Below, in pieces: positions 17,014 to 32,000 of a DNA stretch of 64,000 nucleotides; position 1 is the stretch's first letter; each line of letters starts with the position of its first letter. A model generated the notes under the pieces. That model saw nothing but the letters and a program-made list of their open reading frames with translations, did no database searches and was not told where the DNA came from. The stretch is from Clostridiales bacterium (lineage in GTDB: Bacteria > Bacillota > Clostridia > Oscillospirales > Acutalibacteraceae): the NCBI GenBank assembly GCA_024684435.1, contig JAIKWV010000006.1, forward strand, positions 1 to 64,000. Reading direction: 5' to 3'. Position numbers and translations under genes: made by a program.

Positions 17014-20000
17014 TCAGCTTGCAAGGCTGTCCCATGAGTCAAACACGCCCCATCTGGTTGCGGATCTGACTATTGTGATCTCAAGATAGACATCATTCGT
17101 ATTGGTCCAGCCTGACGCATCCACGAAGCAGCCGTACTCATTTTCAATGACAGTTGCTTCATTTACCACATCCTCAGATGCGGGTGCGCCCTGAGTATGG
17201 TCATAGCCTACCCACTTGACCTGATACTCGTATCCCTTGGGAAGCTTTGCTCCTACATAGAAACCGCTCTGGGCTATCGGGACCGCTATATCATCAAATG
17301 TGGGATTGGTTGTGCTTTCCGCGGTAGTGAATGCCTCGGAAGACATATTCAGTGCGCCGTACTTGTTCTTGATCTGTACACCGACGGTGCTGCTGTTTAT
17401 AGAAGATGCGCTGCTGTCCGTCTTTACATCATAACCCAATGACATGATCCTGACAAGCCTTGGCTCAATGTACCTGGAAACGGTATTTGTAACTCCGTCT
17501 ATGGTCACCGCAGGAGCCACCGCTGTCGTATAGCCTTCAGGATCACTGCTGATAACGAATACGCTGTATCCGGTTACTGCCGTTCCCGTAGTCATGCTGG
17601 CGGGAGTGGCAACAGTGACCGCATTGTTGGTGGATGTTGTTGTGGGTACCTTAATGGTATCGTAGCTGAACAATGAACCGTCTGCCTGCTTATACTCAAA
17701 GAATATCGGAAGAGCTACCGCCGACAGACCCTGAGAGAATTTTGCCGAAGCATTATTTGAGGCTATGATGGGAACAGGATAGCTCGTACCGTTGGCGGTA
17801 GACCATACGGTCATGTTTATAAGATCTGTAGTGGTCTTAGCGTCCGCATTGGCATCGCCGAGAAGGACTGTCTGGCTGTCTATGATCGAGCCGGAAACAG
17901 TAGTATCCTCTGAAGCATAACCTACGATGTCGCCTACGCTTGCGCCATCCGCCACAGCGACGCCGGTCCTCAGACCGCTGTCTGCCGCAGAGCCTGCGAA
18001 CAGTGCCGTATCAAGGGATGAACCGTTGATAAGGGCTCCGACTATGCCGCCGACCTCATCATTTCCAGAAACAAACGCTGTTGACATACAGTCATATGCA
18101 GCGCCGTTGTCCACCGTACCTGCTATGCCGCCTGTTGTTGTACCTTTGGTTATTGTACCGGAGATGTAACAGGCTTCATTGCTGCAGTTGTTTATGACCT
18201 TGCCTGAGGAAGCGCAGTTTTCGATCATCGAGTTGACAGAAACGCTTCCTACCAGCCCGCCGACGTTTATGTATATAGCCACAGGATCTTCTTCGGGCTC
18301 TTCAGGATCTTCAGGTTCTTCTTCAGTTACTTCTTCAAGGTCAACTGTCAAATTACCTATGGCGTAACAGTTGCTGAGAACACCGCCATCTGTAAGCGTT
18401 GCCGCGATCATACCGAAATTGTTCTGACCGCCCGCGGAGGTTACATTTACGCTTGCGCCTACAAGACCGAGATTTTCGACTGTGCCGCCGATTATATCGC
18501 CGAACAAGCCGTTTGCAGACGATGAATAATCATATACAACATGCTCATAGCCGTTGAGGCTGCCCTTGAATACAGGAACGGGAGTCAAACTGCTGCCGTT
18601 GATGTCCGCTGTGAGTTTATAGCTGGCATCGGACACCGAACCGTAGTACTTGAGATTTCCGAACTGAGTTGCTGTTGATATCTCATACGGAGAAGCTGTT
18701 GAGCCGTCACCGCCGTTAAACATCGGGTTCTGAGTGCCCGCAGAAACATTGAATACTTTTCTGACGGTGATCGTTGAATCCCTCAGTACATTGACAACAA
18801 CATTAGTTGCGGCAGTCACGGTACCGTTTACCGCAGCTCTTGCTCTTACGTCATTGTTTGCTTCTCTCAAATAAAGGTCGTTGTTGGAACTGCTCCATGT
18901 AATACCGGGTGTAAGCTTGTTGACAGAAACGCCCTGAACAGTTGAGACTGGAAGAGTATTGATAAACTGACCGTAGGCAGTTCTGATACCCGCCGTACTC
19001 ACCTGAGAATAACCCTGAAGGACTCTGAACTTAAGCTGTGTTAAGTTGTCATCGCTGTCCCTATCCGCTGCGTCTAAGGTCGCAAGCAGTCCTGTGAGTT
19101 GAGGATATCCGTTAGCATCTGTGCCCTCAGATCCCACTGCGGTCATGGTCAAACCGTGCTCATGATCCGCATCTGACAACGTGGCTTCTTCACTGAAGCA
19201 ATCCAATGTGAAAATATCATAGGTCGCGGCAGAATCGTCAAGATTGCTGCCCGCCGTCCTTGAACCTGCCATGGACAGATCATAACAGATATCTGTCATT
19301 GTTCCCGCATTGGAACCGCAGAACAGGTTGCTGGCACCGTTTGCATATCCGGCAAATCCGGATGAATATGCTGTTGTAATTGTGGCTCCTGCCGCATTCT
19401 GACCGGCAAACAGACCGCTGGTATTTGCTGCGCAGCCGGAAATGCTTACTGTTGAATAAGCCGAATCGATCGTACCTGTATTATCTCCGACAAATCCGCC
19501 GATCTGATTCTTCGCTTCTCCGTTGCTGGTGATGGAACCCATGGAGAATGAGTCAACGATCCTACCGTTGTTTTGAGCAACCAGACCGCCGAAGAAATTG
19601 CCTCCCGCTGTGATCGAAACGTTTGCGGCACAACGTTCTATGGTGCCATAATTTGTGCTGACAAGTCCGCCGCCGTATGTGGTGCAAGCTATTGTTACAT
19701 CGGCAACGCTGTTGATGATCCTACCCGTAGCTGTGTTGTTTGATACAAGACCCGCTACTTTTTCGTCGCCGAAGATATTACCGTTATCCACGGTGCGTAC
19801 GATCAATCCGTCAATAGTTCCGCTGTTTTCTTTGATCAATGCGATGTCATCATTGGACAAACCGCTGATCTGAACATTGTCAAACATCAGATTTCTGATC
19901 TCGGAATTCTGATTGACCTTATCTATGAATGACGTACCCGTGGAAAGGTTGTTGACTGAGAAGTCATCGCCTTCAATAACAAAGCCTGCGAAGGTTACGG

Positions 20001-23000
20001 TAGTACCGCCGAAGGTGTATGTCACACCGCTGAGGTTATTGATATGATATGTGTCGTTGGTCATATCAATGTCACCGATGAACTTATAATACACCTTACC
20101 TGACTGTACAGTGGTAACTCCGTTAGTGATGCTGATGGGAGTTACCCAGTACTTGTAGTGAGAAGCGCTGTCCGTAGCTGTAAATGTCGCATTATCCATT
20201 GCAACATGCTTAAGGTCAGTTTTGGTAGCGACAAGATAGGGCTTTTCCTGTGTACCAAGCATTTCGGGACAAGCAAGACCGACATTACGCGTACCGTACT
20301 GTTTCTGACCCGTCACATAGATACTGAATTTAATATCCTGGGCAGCGTTGCTTGTTCTTTCGGGAACATAGAGATTATCGCCTATGGAGATAACCCTCGC
20401 CAGACCAGCCTCCTCTATCGGTTCGGCTGTGAAGCTGAAATACTCACTGTATTCGTCTTCTGTTCCCTCATCTATTGTGATCTCCAATGCCGTAGGCATC
20501 TTGAACGCCATGGTCACTATACCGTTTTCAACAGCTGATACGTCACGCTCATCGAATGTGACCGTAACAACGCTCAATGCAACGGCGTTCTTGATCATGG
20601 GTGAAACTTCAGGACCGAAGAAATCAATAAGCACGGGGTAAGCACCGTCGTTGATGCTCCATATACCAAGGTTAGTGGGGTTAAAGCCTGATCCCCAGAA
20701 TTCATAAGTCTTAATTCCGACAACACCGCTGTCAGTGTCTGATACGCCGCCAATGCCGGTAATATCAACACTGTTGCTGTCTTTCTTGAGCGTATCGTAA
20801 TAAAGGTTACCGTTTGAGGAACCGTCCATCGATTTGCCTATGACCCTGCCGCAGGCTACATTCTTACCGATCAAAGTGCTGTCCGCCCTTACGGAACCTG
20901 ATGAATAAGCATCCTGAAGACCGGAGGAAACACCTATAAGTCCGCCAACGCCCTTATTGATAGCGTTGATAGAAGTACCCGCGTTGACCTCAACCTTTAC
21001 CAAAGAGCCTGAATAGCAGGAAGTAACCGAAGAATTGCTGATTCCTATAAGTCCGCCGACTCCGAACTTCGTTCCGGAGTTGTTTGATGAAATAACTTCT
21101 CCGTTCCCTGCGGCAACATCTACCTCACCGCTTGAGAACACAAGGGAAACAGCCGCACCGGAATGAACGACTCCCGCAAGTCCGCCTATGCCGACATTGT
21201 TGGATGTGTTATTCAAAGAATTGACCGTAACGCTGCCGGAAGCGTAGGATTTTGTTATACCTGCCGTGGTCGTACCCACCAGACCGCCAACGCCCATACC
21301 GATATTTCCTTTTGGCGTATTACTATCGTCTGGCGCATACAATGCGCAGGTCTGATTTGTTACCGTAGCGGAAATATTACCGGTAGCGCCGCATTCTTCA
21401 ATGGGAAGTACCGACAGACCTATAAGTCCGCCCAGACGGTTGTTGCCTGTAACTCCGATGTAGGAACCGCTCCTGGATATCTTACAACCGGACTCGTTGG
21501 TCTCGTTCGCGGCTGCACCTACAAGTCCGCCTACACAGACACGACCTGTTACTGTGCCGGGAACATTATTGACATCCTGTGCATAGACGAAACAATCGCT
21601 GATATAAACCGTGTCTGTGACATAACCTGCAAGAACACCCACATAGTCACGACCGGTAACACCTACCGTCTTTAACGTAAGGTTCCTTACCGTACCGTTA
21701 TCATCAATTGCTTGCTTTCCTGTGTTGCCCTTGATCTGTGCAAAGAAGCCCACATTATCGGTACCCGTACCGTCGATGCTAAGACCGGATATGGTGTTTC
21801 CGCCGCCATCAAATACGCCGCGGAACATGGGGATCGGAGTAAAGTTCTCGGAACTGTTCAGATCTATATCGTATCCGATATACACTTTATAGTTAAGTGC
21901 GCCATTGTCAGAACTATTTATGGCCTGGAACCTGTTCATTTTCGTTCCCATGCCGGTCTCTGTAATTGCCCTTAGCTGACGCTCGGTGGCAATATAGTAG
22001 CTGTTTGCGGCATTTTCAAGAGGAACAACTATCTTTCTTGATGCCGTCACGTTGACCGTGGTTGACGCAGGAGTATCACCTTCATCATAGCTCAGCTCCG
22101 TAAAGGTGCAGCTCTTCGTATAACTTGCGGTCACATACGGAAGCATTGCATTTTCTTCGTACGACGGGGTGTATTCACCGTTTAAAGCAGAGCCGCCGAA
22201 AACGTTTCTGAGCAACGGGATCCTGCCTGAAGCGGTGGTCTTCCACAGGAAGTCACTGGTCTTTGCCGCTGTATTGCCTGTAAGACCCGTATCATAATTG
22301 CTGTTATAAGAAGCTCCTCCTTCCTCCGAAAGTCCCTTAGTCGATGAAGATAAGGAAACGTTTGCTCCGTCAATAGTCGACGGGATCGTTACAGAGTACC
22401 TAAAGCCCGAATTCGGGGTGATTTCATTATCATTCGGCATAAGAGCCATTGCGCCGATATGGCTGTAAATGTTGGAATATGCATCAGCCATAATAAGCGC
22501 GGGATAATTGCCTGCAGAAATAGTCCATACTGTTGAACCGAAGCCTGTAGGCAGATCGTCGTTCCTCGGAAGCTCAGACGCCTTATTTCTCTCACCGGGT
22601 ATCGGGGTTGACTCCCCTGTCGGTGTATATGTGTCTACAATAAGACCTGTAACAGACCTGTCGTAATATACGTTTGTGTACGTATTGGAATCTCTGTCTA
22701 CATCTTCATCTAAATCTTCATCATATTCCGTGATGGAGAAATTGGCCGGAAGTAATCTGAGAGTACGGTTTCTTGTGTTGGTACCGGCGAAATAAGTGTT
22801 GGTCAATTCGATGGATACTCTATTGTAATCCTGGAAACCCAAATAACCTACAAGCGAGGTCACATAGTAATCCGCCGGAGCAATTCCGCTGCCGTATATG
22901 TAGAATACGTCAGCTGTTGAGAAACAGTTTGTTATCTCCAATGTGGGAGGATACGGTCTTGTTGCGGCAGAACCGATCAAAGCTCCGCAGCTCTGTTTTG

Positions 23001-26000
23001 CAGTCACTGAACCTGAAGTGAAGCACCTGTCGAGAACAAAACTGTTGGCATCACCCTGGAAAACGATAGTGCCCGCTATACCTCCGGTACCGCCTGAGTC
23101 AGATGCATTTTCTGCTTTGACCTGAGTTGAGGTGAAGCATTCCTGGGCGCCTGTGGTCATCTCACCTGCAAGACCGCCTACCTTGGTCACACCGCTCACA
23201 ACGCTGTTCACAACAGAGCAGTTGATTATCTTGTTAGTACTGCTGTATCTGCCCACAAGGCCGCCGACATATGAGGAACCGGTAATACCGTTGCTGCCGA
23301 GCTCAATGTGTATATTCTTGAGCTGAGCGTTACCTGTCACATAGCCGAACAAACCTACATAATTACTGCCGGAAAGATTGAAGGAAAGGTTCGTTATCCT
23401 GTATCCGTTTCCGTCATACCCGCCGCTGAACGGTGATATTGCCGAACCAATAGGCGCGAAATTCGCGGGAGGAGTGGTAAGGTCAATATCCGTCATCTGT
23501 TTCCAATAGAATCCGCCTGACGCTCTTGAAGCTGTACCCAAATTATCTTTGCTCAAAATAAGGAACGGATCGCTCTGGGTGCCGCTGCCTTCAAGATCTG
23601 CCGATATCAACTGTATGGGGAGCTTCAATCCGCCTGTGATCTCAACAATAAGCTTTGAAACCTGCTCCTCAATAGGAGTTATCTGCGCAGAATGACGGGT
23701 GTCCGCAGTAATATTGTTGAGCGCTACTTCAAAATAGGCTGAACCGCTGGCATCAACATCAACACCGATAACCCTCATCGGCAGACTCAAATTAAGAGTC
23801 TGATTATTATTGTTCGAAAGATTGAGACTATTTGCTTTTACGGCGATATCAGTTGGCTGCGCGCTGCGGGTAACGGTTACCTCCGGGAAGCCTTCTGTGT
23901 CATTACGACCTGTGCTGACGATGCTTTCCACCTTGCGAATATTAACCTTAAGGGGTCTCTTAAACGAAGCGCCTTCGGTCAGCTTTGTAAATACGATCTG
24001 TGAAAAATCGTCACCGGTCTCAGGGGTATTGTTTGCCATGACTACAGTAACGTCTTCATCCCTGGCAATATCGATCAAAGTAAGATATCCGCCATAAGAG
24101 GAATCGTTGGCAAAAGCACGTACAGGAGCCTTGGAAGAATCATATCCCGCAAAGTTCTGATGTCCGTCATAGAAATTTGTCTGATATGATGAATAATAGA
24201 TGTTCTTGAACATCTCATCATATGTGTCCACAAACGGATCGTCAAAATCATCCTCATTAAGGTCACGTTCGCTGATTCCAAGTAACGGGGAAATTACACC
24301 TACACGTGTATTATTCGCATTAGTGACACGACTTGTAAGTTCTGCGCTGAAGATACAGTCTTTTATCACGCCGTCGCCATCATATGTATCATAAAAATCA
24401 TCTACGGGGCACTCTCCGATAAAACCGCACGCCGCTCCATTGGTTCCGTATGCATATACTCTGCCGCCTGCAGCTGAAGCCTCTATGTGAATGAAAGTGG
24501 GAGGCAAGCCCTCCATCTGCCCTATGACAGCGGCAGCAGAAAACCGTCCGCCAACATTTGCATAACTCTCGCATTCATATATATAGACAGAATAATTATT
24601 GCGTGTAGAACGGGAACCGAAAGTACCTAATCCGCCCACGATACCGCCGGCAAATCCGCCATTTCTGTTACCTATACCCAGGGTGGAATAATAAGTTGCG
24701 TATATGTCGGTGCAGCTCCAAGTATTTGTGGAAGTATTATATCCTCCGTCCAATCCGGCAAGAACATCAACATCGTTTCCGACTTTACAACCTCTTATTG
24801 TGACAGTAGCGCCTCGCAGTCTCTTCGTATAACCTAACGGCTGGGAGAAAATACCTGCCGCTGTATCATTAAAGGCAACGATCCTTGTATGATTAGTAGC
24901 AGATTCATGCGGATCGCCTGAACCTACAGTACAATTGCTGATTTTAATGGAATAATTGTTGCTATGAGTTTGAGCAGTATTTGTTCCGCCGAGGATACCT
25001 GTCGCTCTCTCTTTGCCCATGACGGTAACGCCGGTTTCTACATTACAGCCTTCAATGTCTGTATCATTATCCCCTGAACGGGAAGGCATTTCGGCAATAC
25101 CTACTATGCCTGAAGCAATATTACTGCAACTAGCTGAAAGAGTGTCGTTGCCTATAACCGTTCCTGTTTTTACAAGACAATTGCTGATGTAAGCGCCTGC
25201 AGAATATGCAACAATACCGGCTGCAACGCTGTTGCTGTATGTCGTATTTTGTATGTAACAGTCCGATACTGAACAATTAGTAATGGAGGGTGCTTTTGAT
25301 CCGCCTCCTGAAACCGCAGGATCACTCTCAGCCTTGCCTGCAATACCGCCGACATAAGTTGCACCCCTTAATGGTGATGCGGTAATGTTACTCACGCTTA
25401 CATTATTGATCTGAGCGCCGGTTTCAACAACAGCAGCCGCCACACCAACGTATGTGCCGCTTGATGATATATCGGCTCCGGACAAGGTAAGGTCTTTGAC
25501 TGTACCGGAAAGCGTTCCAAAGAAGCCCGCATTATCGGTGCTTGCGATCTTTAGACTTGAAAGAGTCTTATGGTTTCCGTCATACGTTCCGCTGAAATCA
25601 ACCGGTATCCAGAATTCTCCGTCATTGTAGAATTCTTTACCTTCCGCAAAAGCATTGTAGGTTTCCACTACGCCGCCTTCTTCAACGACCTTGGCCTTAG
25701 CGGAATCGGAAAGCTCCGCAGCTTCAAAGTTCAGATCACAATACTGCTTAAAGTTGGCGTCGGGGAAAGTTTTAAGCACTGCAAGATGTGCAATTCTCTT
25801 GATAATATAGCAATTCTCATCAGTATCAAATTCAAGATCACCCATTGCAAGAGCAGTTACGCTGATAACGATGCCGTTATCATAGACAAACTCCATAGGT
25901 TCAGAACCCTCACCTATAGCCACTACTTTTCCGAGTGATGCATCGTAGGTTACAATATTGTTTCTTGACCTTATATTTACCAGGTTGAAATTATGATAAT

Positions 26001-29000
26001 CCGAAACATCGTTAAGGGTACTCTTGGTCCTGAAGGCAACAGGTGTATAACCGGTATCCAGATAGCTGTACAGATCACCGGTCGAATCAAAGGTGAAGCC
26101 TGTAGCAACATCAAAGCCTACCGAAGTAATAGGTATAACGGTATCGCTTTCACTGTATTTCAGTGAATTCATATCAATAAACCTAACTATACTGCTAAGA
26201 TAGGAATGTGAATTAAACGCACCTGATCTGCTGAGGTTAGGCGCTGATCCGGAATTGTACGGATGCTGATAACCTGAGAAGAAAATGTTCAGGAACGGTG
26301 TTACTGCGTAGCTTGATTCCGGGAAGGACGAACCGGCTCCGTCTCCAACTGTGCCATCATAATGTTCACCTAAAACAAGACCCGCTATAGCTCCGGATAC
26401 TCCGTCCACAATGTTCGCTGAAACTACACAGTTGTAGGCAACAGGTTCACTTAAACCGGTAAGTGGATTTGAGCCCAGATAAGCACCGAATATTCCGCCG
26501 CCTACTCCTTTGAAGGTGACCTTACCGCCGGCAACAGAATTCTTTACGCGGAAAACCGTAAACTCATTCAGTAAACCGACTATTGCAGCCGCACCTTTAT
26601 CACCATCGCTGGTAATCAATGCTGTAGATTCAACGTTAGCAAAGCTCTTGCACTTGTTTATGGTGACTGTTCCCTGCTTGAGGTAAGAGTAACCGATTAT
26701 ACCTCCGGCAACAGTTGAGTTTCTGATATCCACACCGTCGCCTACTACAGAGTTGTTAATAGTGCAGGTATCAGTGCTTGAACCTGTTGAATCAGTATCA
26801 TACAAAGCGCCGATTATTCCGCCGACTGCGTTTCTGTATTTTGTATTCGATGACTGTCCGTGGATCTCATATACATTGCCGGTATCGGACACAGCCTTGC
26901 GAACCGCAGCATTGTTTATGGTGATATTGATACCGGTCGTATTACCGTTAACGTAGATATTTCTGCCTACGATGCCGCCTACAAAGCTTTTGTTTGAGTT
27001 TATATGACAGCCCTCAACAAGAATATCCTCTGTTTTTCCGTTCGGAAGCACCGAATTACCGATAACTCCTTTAAACTCAGCGACTATACCTCCCGCAACA
27101 CCGGTAATATTAGTTGAATCTGACGTTGCGGATACCGTAGAATTAATAACAGACGTACTCTTGATGCTTGAATCACCGGGTGTTGCCGTCGTAAACTCGG
27201 CATGACCCACTATACCGCCGCAATAAAAAGCTTTGCTCACTTTTGTATTGCTGACAGTTATATTTTCAAAAACAGTGTCTGTTGCATAAGCCGTAACTGC
27301 GCCTGCATATGTAACGGGATCAGAAATATAATCGTAGGACTCTACACGGAAATTTTTAAGGTTTAAGTTTTCGATAATGGCTCTATTCGTTTGACCGAAC
27401 AAGCCTAATCCGTATGTAGATGAAGAAGGGTCGCCCGCCTCAGTTATCTTGCCTATGGTGATAGCATCACCGCCTGCGCCGGTTATGGTGTAACCGTCAC
27501 CGTCAAAGGTACCTGTAAAGGGATGAACATTGTCACCTATCGGCAAAAGCTCATCGCCATCTGATAATGTTATATCATTGGTTAAAATATAGCACTTATC
27601 CAGACTATAGGTACTGTGATTACAGACCAGAATCCCCAAGTCAGACTTATTTGATATTTGATAAGGATTATCTGAAGTGCCGCCTCCGCTAAGGAAAGCA
27701 TTGTCTACATATGCGCTGGTAACTGCTATACCGACCTTAAACTTAAAGTGTTCCGGAGTTGTATACTCTGCGGGCTCTGTATCGGGTATCAATACCCCCC
27801 CGGTACCCGGGATCTCTATCCCGGAAACAAATTCACCGTAGATCTCGGAAGAACCCACGCCGTTAGCGCTGATATTTACAGTATAGGTATAATTGTTTCC
27901 GCTGTGACTCTCTGTTGCGTTTGTCAAACTTACATGATCGTTGCTTGAAACCCAACCATTTATCTTGTTTGAACCGACGGTGTCAAATACGATAAGATCG
28001 GAACCCATTCCGTTATAGCTGCGGTCCGCGTTATTAAAATTGAATGTGTATGCTATTTCCTCCGCCGGCGTTCCGTTATCAAGCGTATAAGATGATGGGT
28101 TATCCGGATCAAAAGATCTGGTGTTAGCAGTAGTAGAGAATTTTTTGTTCAGATCCATGCAAAGAGAATTACTATTAAGATTGGCAACTGTAGGAAGATT
28201 GTTGGTAGGGGTATAACTATACCCGCCGCCAAAGCCGATAATATACTGAGTAGACTGACCAAATGAAGAGATTTTTATGCCATCAAGTATCAGGCCATCA
28301 CTCATAAACTTTTTAAAACTTCTTCTACTATTGGTGTTTTTAGAGTAACCCACAACATAGCCGTCTGCAACAGTAGCACTTCTGTTGCTGCTGTTGTTCT
28401 TCAGCTGAACCGCAATATAACAGTTGTCAAACAAGGGATCATCATAGTCATCGTAGAAACCACTTCCAGCATCATATCCCACAAGACCACCCATGAGTTT
28501 GGTGGCAGTGGAAGACGCTGAAGAGTATATTGAGCCGCCGACAGCGCAATTGCTTATAGAAAATCTGCCCCAACCAACATCGCCGTCTACATCTATTGAT
28601 ACAATTCCGGCTATACCGCCAAAATAGTTACCTTTATTATCCGGACCGGTTCCGTAACTGTTCGTAATGTTTGCAAATGACGTACAGTTATTGATTATCA
28701 GAGTCCAAAGTCCTGCAGTTGTACCTGAACTACCGTTCAGTTCACCGCAAATACCGCCGGCAACATAATTGCTGTATATGGTTACATCCTTGCCGACACC
28801 GCAATTTGTTATTGCAACGTATGGCTTAAACTCTTCAAAAGTATCATCATTTAAAGATTCTGCCCAATCACAGGCTGAACCCAATATTCCTCCTGCTATT
28901 CCGCCCGGGTCTACCGTTTGACCTGAAACACCAAGTGTCCTGGGCACTGTTAAAGTGGTTTCACCGATAACGTTACAGTTGTTTATAGCTAAACCGCTTC

Positions 29001-32000
29001 GTGAATATAAACGTGCAGCCGAATAAACAAAGTTCTTGCTACCTACGAGTCCGCCTAAATATGCGCCTGTGGCATTGCAGTCGGAAACAGTAACATTCTC
29101 GACCAATCCGCTGTAGATTCCGGCAACAAGTCCCGCGGAACAATTACGGTACTCAGAATCCTCAAGTGTGTCGGGAGGAGTAACCGTTACGCTTGTATCT
29201 GAGACATTACAGTTTTTGATCCATGTATCCATGCCAAAGGAACAACCTTGAAGTCCATAATTATCCGGATACCCGGCGGCATTCGACGCGCCGATAAGTC
29301 CGCCTGCAGACCAGTTAACTGTATTTATGGAAGAATCCGACAGATCGACATTGGAAACCTTCATTGATATATTATTGTAGTCACAACGATTGTTATTGTT
29401 ATTATTGACAACAATATTGGTCAAAACAGAGTCTGAACCGTTATTGGATGTATCTGAAACCGCGCCGAAAACCGCACCGGCATAACCGTCAGCTGTGATC
29501 TCAATGTTATCCAGTGTATTTATAATGTCACTCTGCGGATCCGGTAAGTCGATCTTATCAACAATGACCGAAGCGCTCAAACTTTGTAAAGAAGAGGTAT
29601 TCTGACCGTTAAGGAAACCTGCAAAGCCTCCGACGAAATCGTTGGCGGATATTGTCAGATCGGAAATTGAGATTCCGTAAAACTCTGTTGTCGTGGCCCT
29701 TTCTATCGCGCCGCCCAGAAGACCGCCGGCAAAGTCTTTTCCTGCTCCTGCTGTAACAGTCGCGGAATTCAGTGAAATATTGCTGAACTTTGTGCTGCCA
29801 AGCGACCTTCCTGCAAGAACGCCTACATAATCATCATTGCCTGAAACGGAGACATTATCAAATATAAGGTTCTCGAATGTCGCGGGAGCGGCCTCTGTAC
29901 CTGTTACAAGAGAGAACAGACCAACAGGCGCATTGAGCGCATTGTTATTGGGAACGATCGTAAGATTGCTGATGGTATACCTTTCCCCGTTGTTTCCCAG
30001 TGTGCCTACAAACTCACCGGTAAAGGGAACCAGCTGATCATTGTTTTTGACAACGAAGGACTGAAGGATATAGCCCGACATATCAATGTTAGCTGTAACC
30101 TTGAACTTTGAATTGTAATATCCTTTTGAATAATCCGAATACTCTGAACTCAAGAACAGCAAATCACCGGCAGTGTTTATCAATATATAACCGTCTTCTT
30201 CATTAAGACCCTTTATTATACTGAGTCTTGCAACTAATCCGGTATTGTTGTGAGTAATCACTAACTGAGATGTGGGATTATTAACAAGTGCTATTAAGGG
30301 AATACTGACAGAACCTTCTGAAATTGAAACAGGGTTTCCTGATAACTTTGCCGTATCATATGTGATCGTGAAATCAGAAACAACAGCGCCGGTAAAGATA
30401 TTTGCCGTAGGTATGGAAATTGTGAAAGTACTGAAAGCCGACGTGTTGACCATACCGAAATTAGATGAAAACATCCACAAAGTGAAATTCTCGGTCTGAT
30501 GACTCTGGGCACTGATAGGCTCTTTTGCGCCCTGAAGCGTGTCGCTTATGCTCCAAATGTTGTTGCTGAATGTACCTACGTTTGCACTGCACTGACCTAT
30601 AGCTATATAGCAGCGACGCTCTGAAGGCTCAACTTTACCTGTAGCATAGCAATTGCTTATTTTTCCGTATGAAGAGTTGCTGTCATATGAACCGATAAAG
30701 CTTGCCAGGATATCGGGAGCATAATTGGTCTCGGCAAGAATTGCGGAATTTGAACCGCAGTTATCAATAATAAGATCGTTTGCGGCTACTCTCGCTGCAA
30801 AACCGCCGAAATAGTTCAGTGAAGAACCGCTGACTCTTATAGGAACGTTGGTAAAGCAGTTGTAAATATATGCGCCGCCTCTTATTTCGTTCATAAAGGC
30901 GCCAACTTCGCTCTTGGTTGCAATGATTTCAGTAGACGCCGCCCTGTTGAAGGTAACGCCTGTAAATGTAATGTTTGTGCATGAGCCGAACACAGCTGTG
31001 TTTGACAGATTGCTGTTCAAAATGACGCTAAGGTCGTGTATGTAGCCGTGTGTTCTGGCATCTGTGCTTGCGATCCATTCCGCCTCATTGCTGTCGGTAA
31101 GGCTCTCTGTCCTTGAGCCCAAAACTCTTGAGAAGAGAGGTTTATTCACTGTAAGGGTCTTGCCGTTACCGTTAAGTACGCCAAAGAAGTTGAAAGGAGT
31201 CCATGCTGCGGATGTGGTAACATTGGCATTAAGTTTAAATTTTGAGAAAGGAGAATATCTTATGAAATTCAATTCCGTACTGTCGTTAATAAAGATGCTG
31301 CCGTCAGAATCGGTATGAGCCGACGGATAAAGTACGGGAACCTTAAATTTGTAATTAAAAACAATACCCGCAGTTGAACCTACGGTAGCTGCCATGGTAA
31401 CAGAGGCAGTTACAAACAAATTGTCAGCTGAGCCTGCTGTATTTGATGACAGCGAAACACTGCCTGTATTATTTGTAACAGTTATACCGGAAGCTCCGGA
31501 TTCAAGATATGCCGCAGGCGTCGACGATGTAAAGTGGAACGCCGGACGGATATACATATTTATTTCGTTAAGTGCCGGTCTCAGATCATCCTTGCTTACT
31601 GTTTTTATCGTTCCGCTGAGAATAATAGCCTTTGTTTCACTGGAAATATCTCCGCTGAAAGCATCGCGATAGCTTTCGCAAGGGAAGCTTCTGCCTGCAA
31701 CAGTAGCATCATAATAGCAATTTGAAATGAGCTCCATGGAGCCGCCTCTGCCGATAAGGGCGCCTATATCAGCATGAGACTGGGGAAGCGAGACAAAAGC
31801 GAATGAATTCGTCAGTGCTCCAACGGTTGTGGATGTTGCATGACCCACCAAGCCTCCGGCGGTCATGTATGTGCTGGCTGAACCGGAATCAACGACTTTG
31901 CCTGTGGCGACGCACTTAGTCACACTGCCGGTATTTCTGCCAACAATGCCGCCAAAGCCGAATACAGTTCTGGTAACATCGTCATTCCCAATATAAGCAC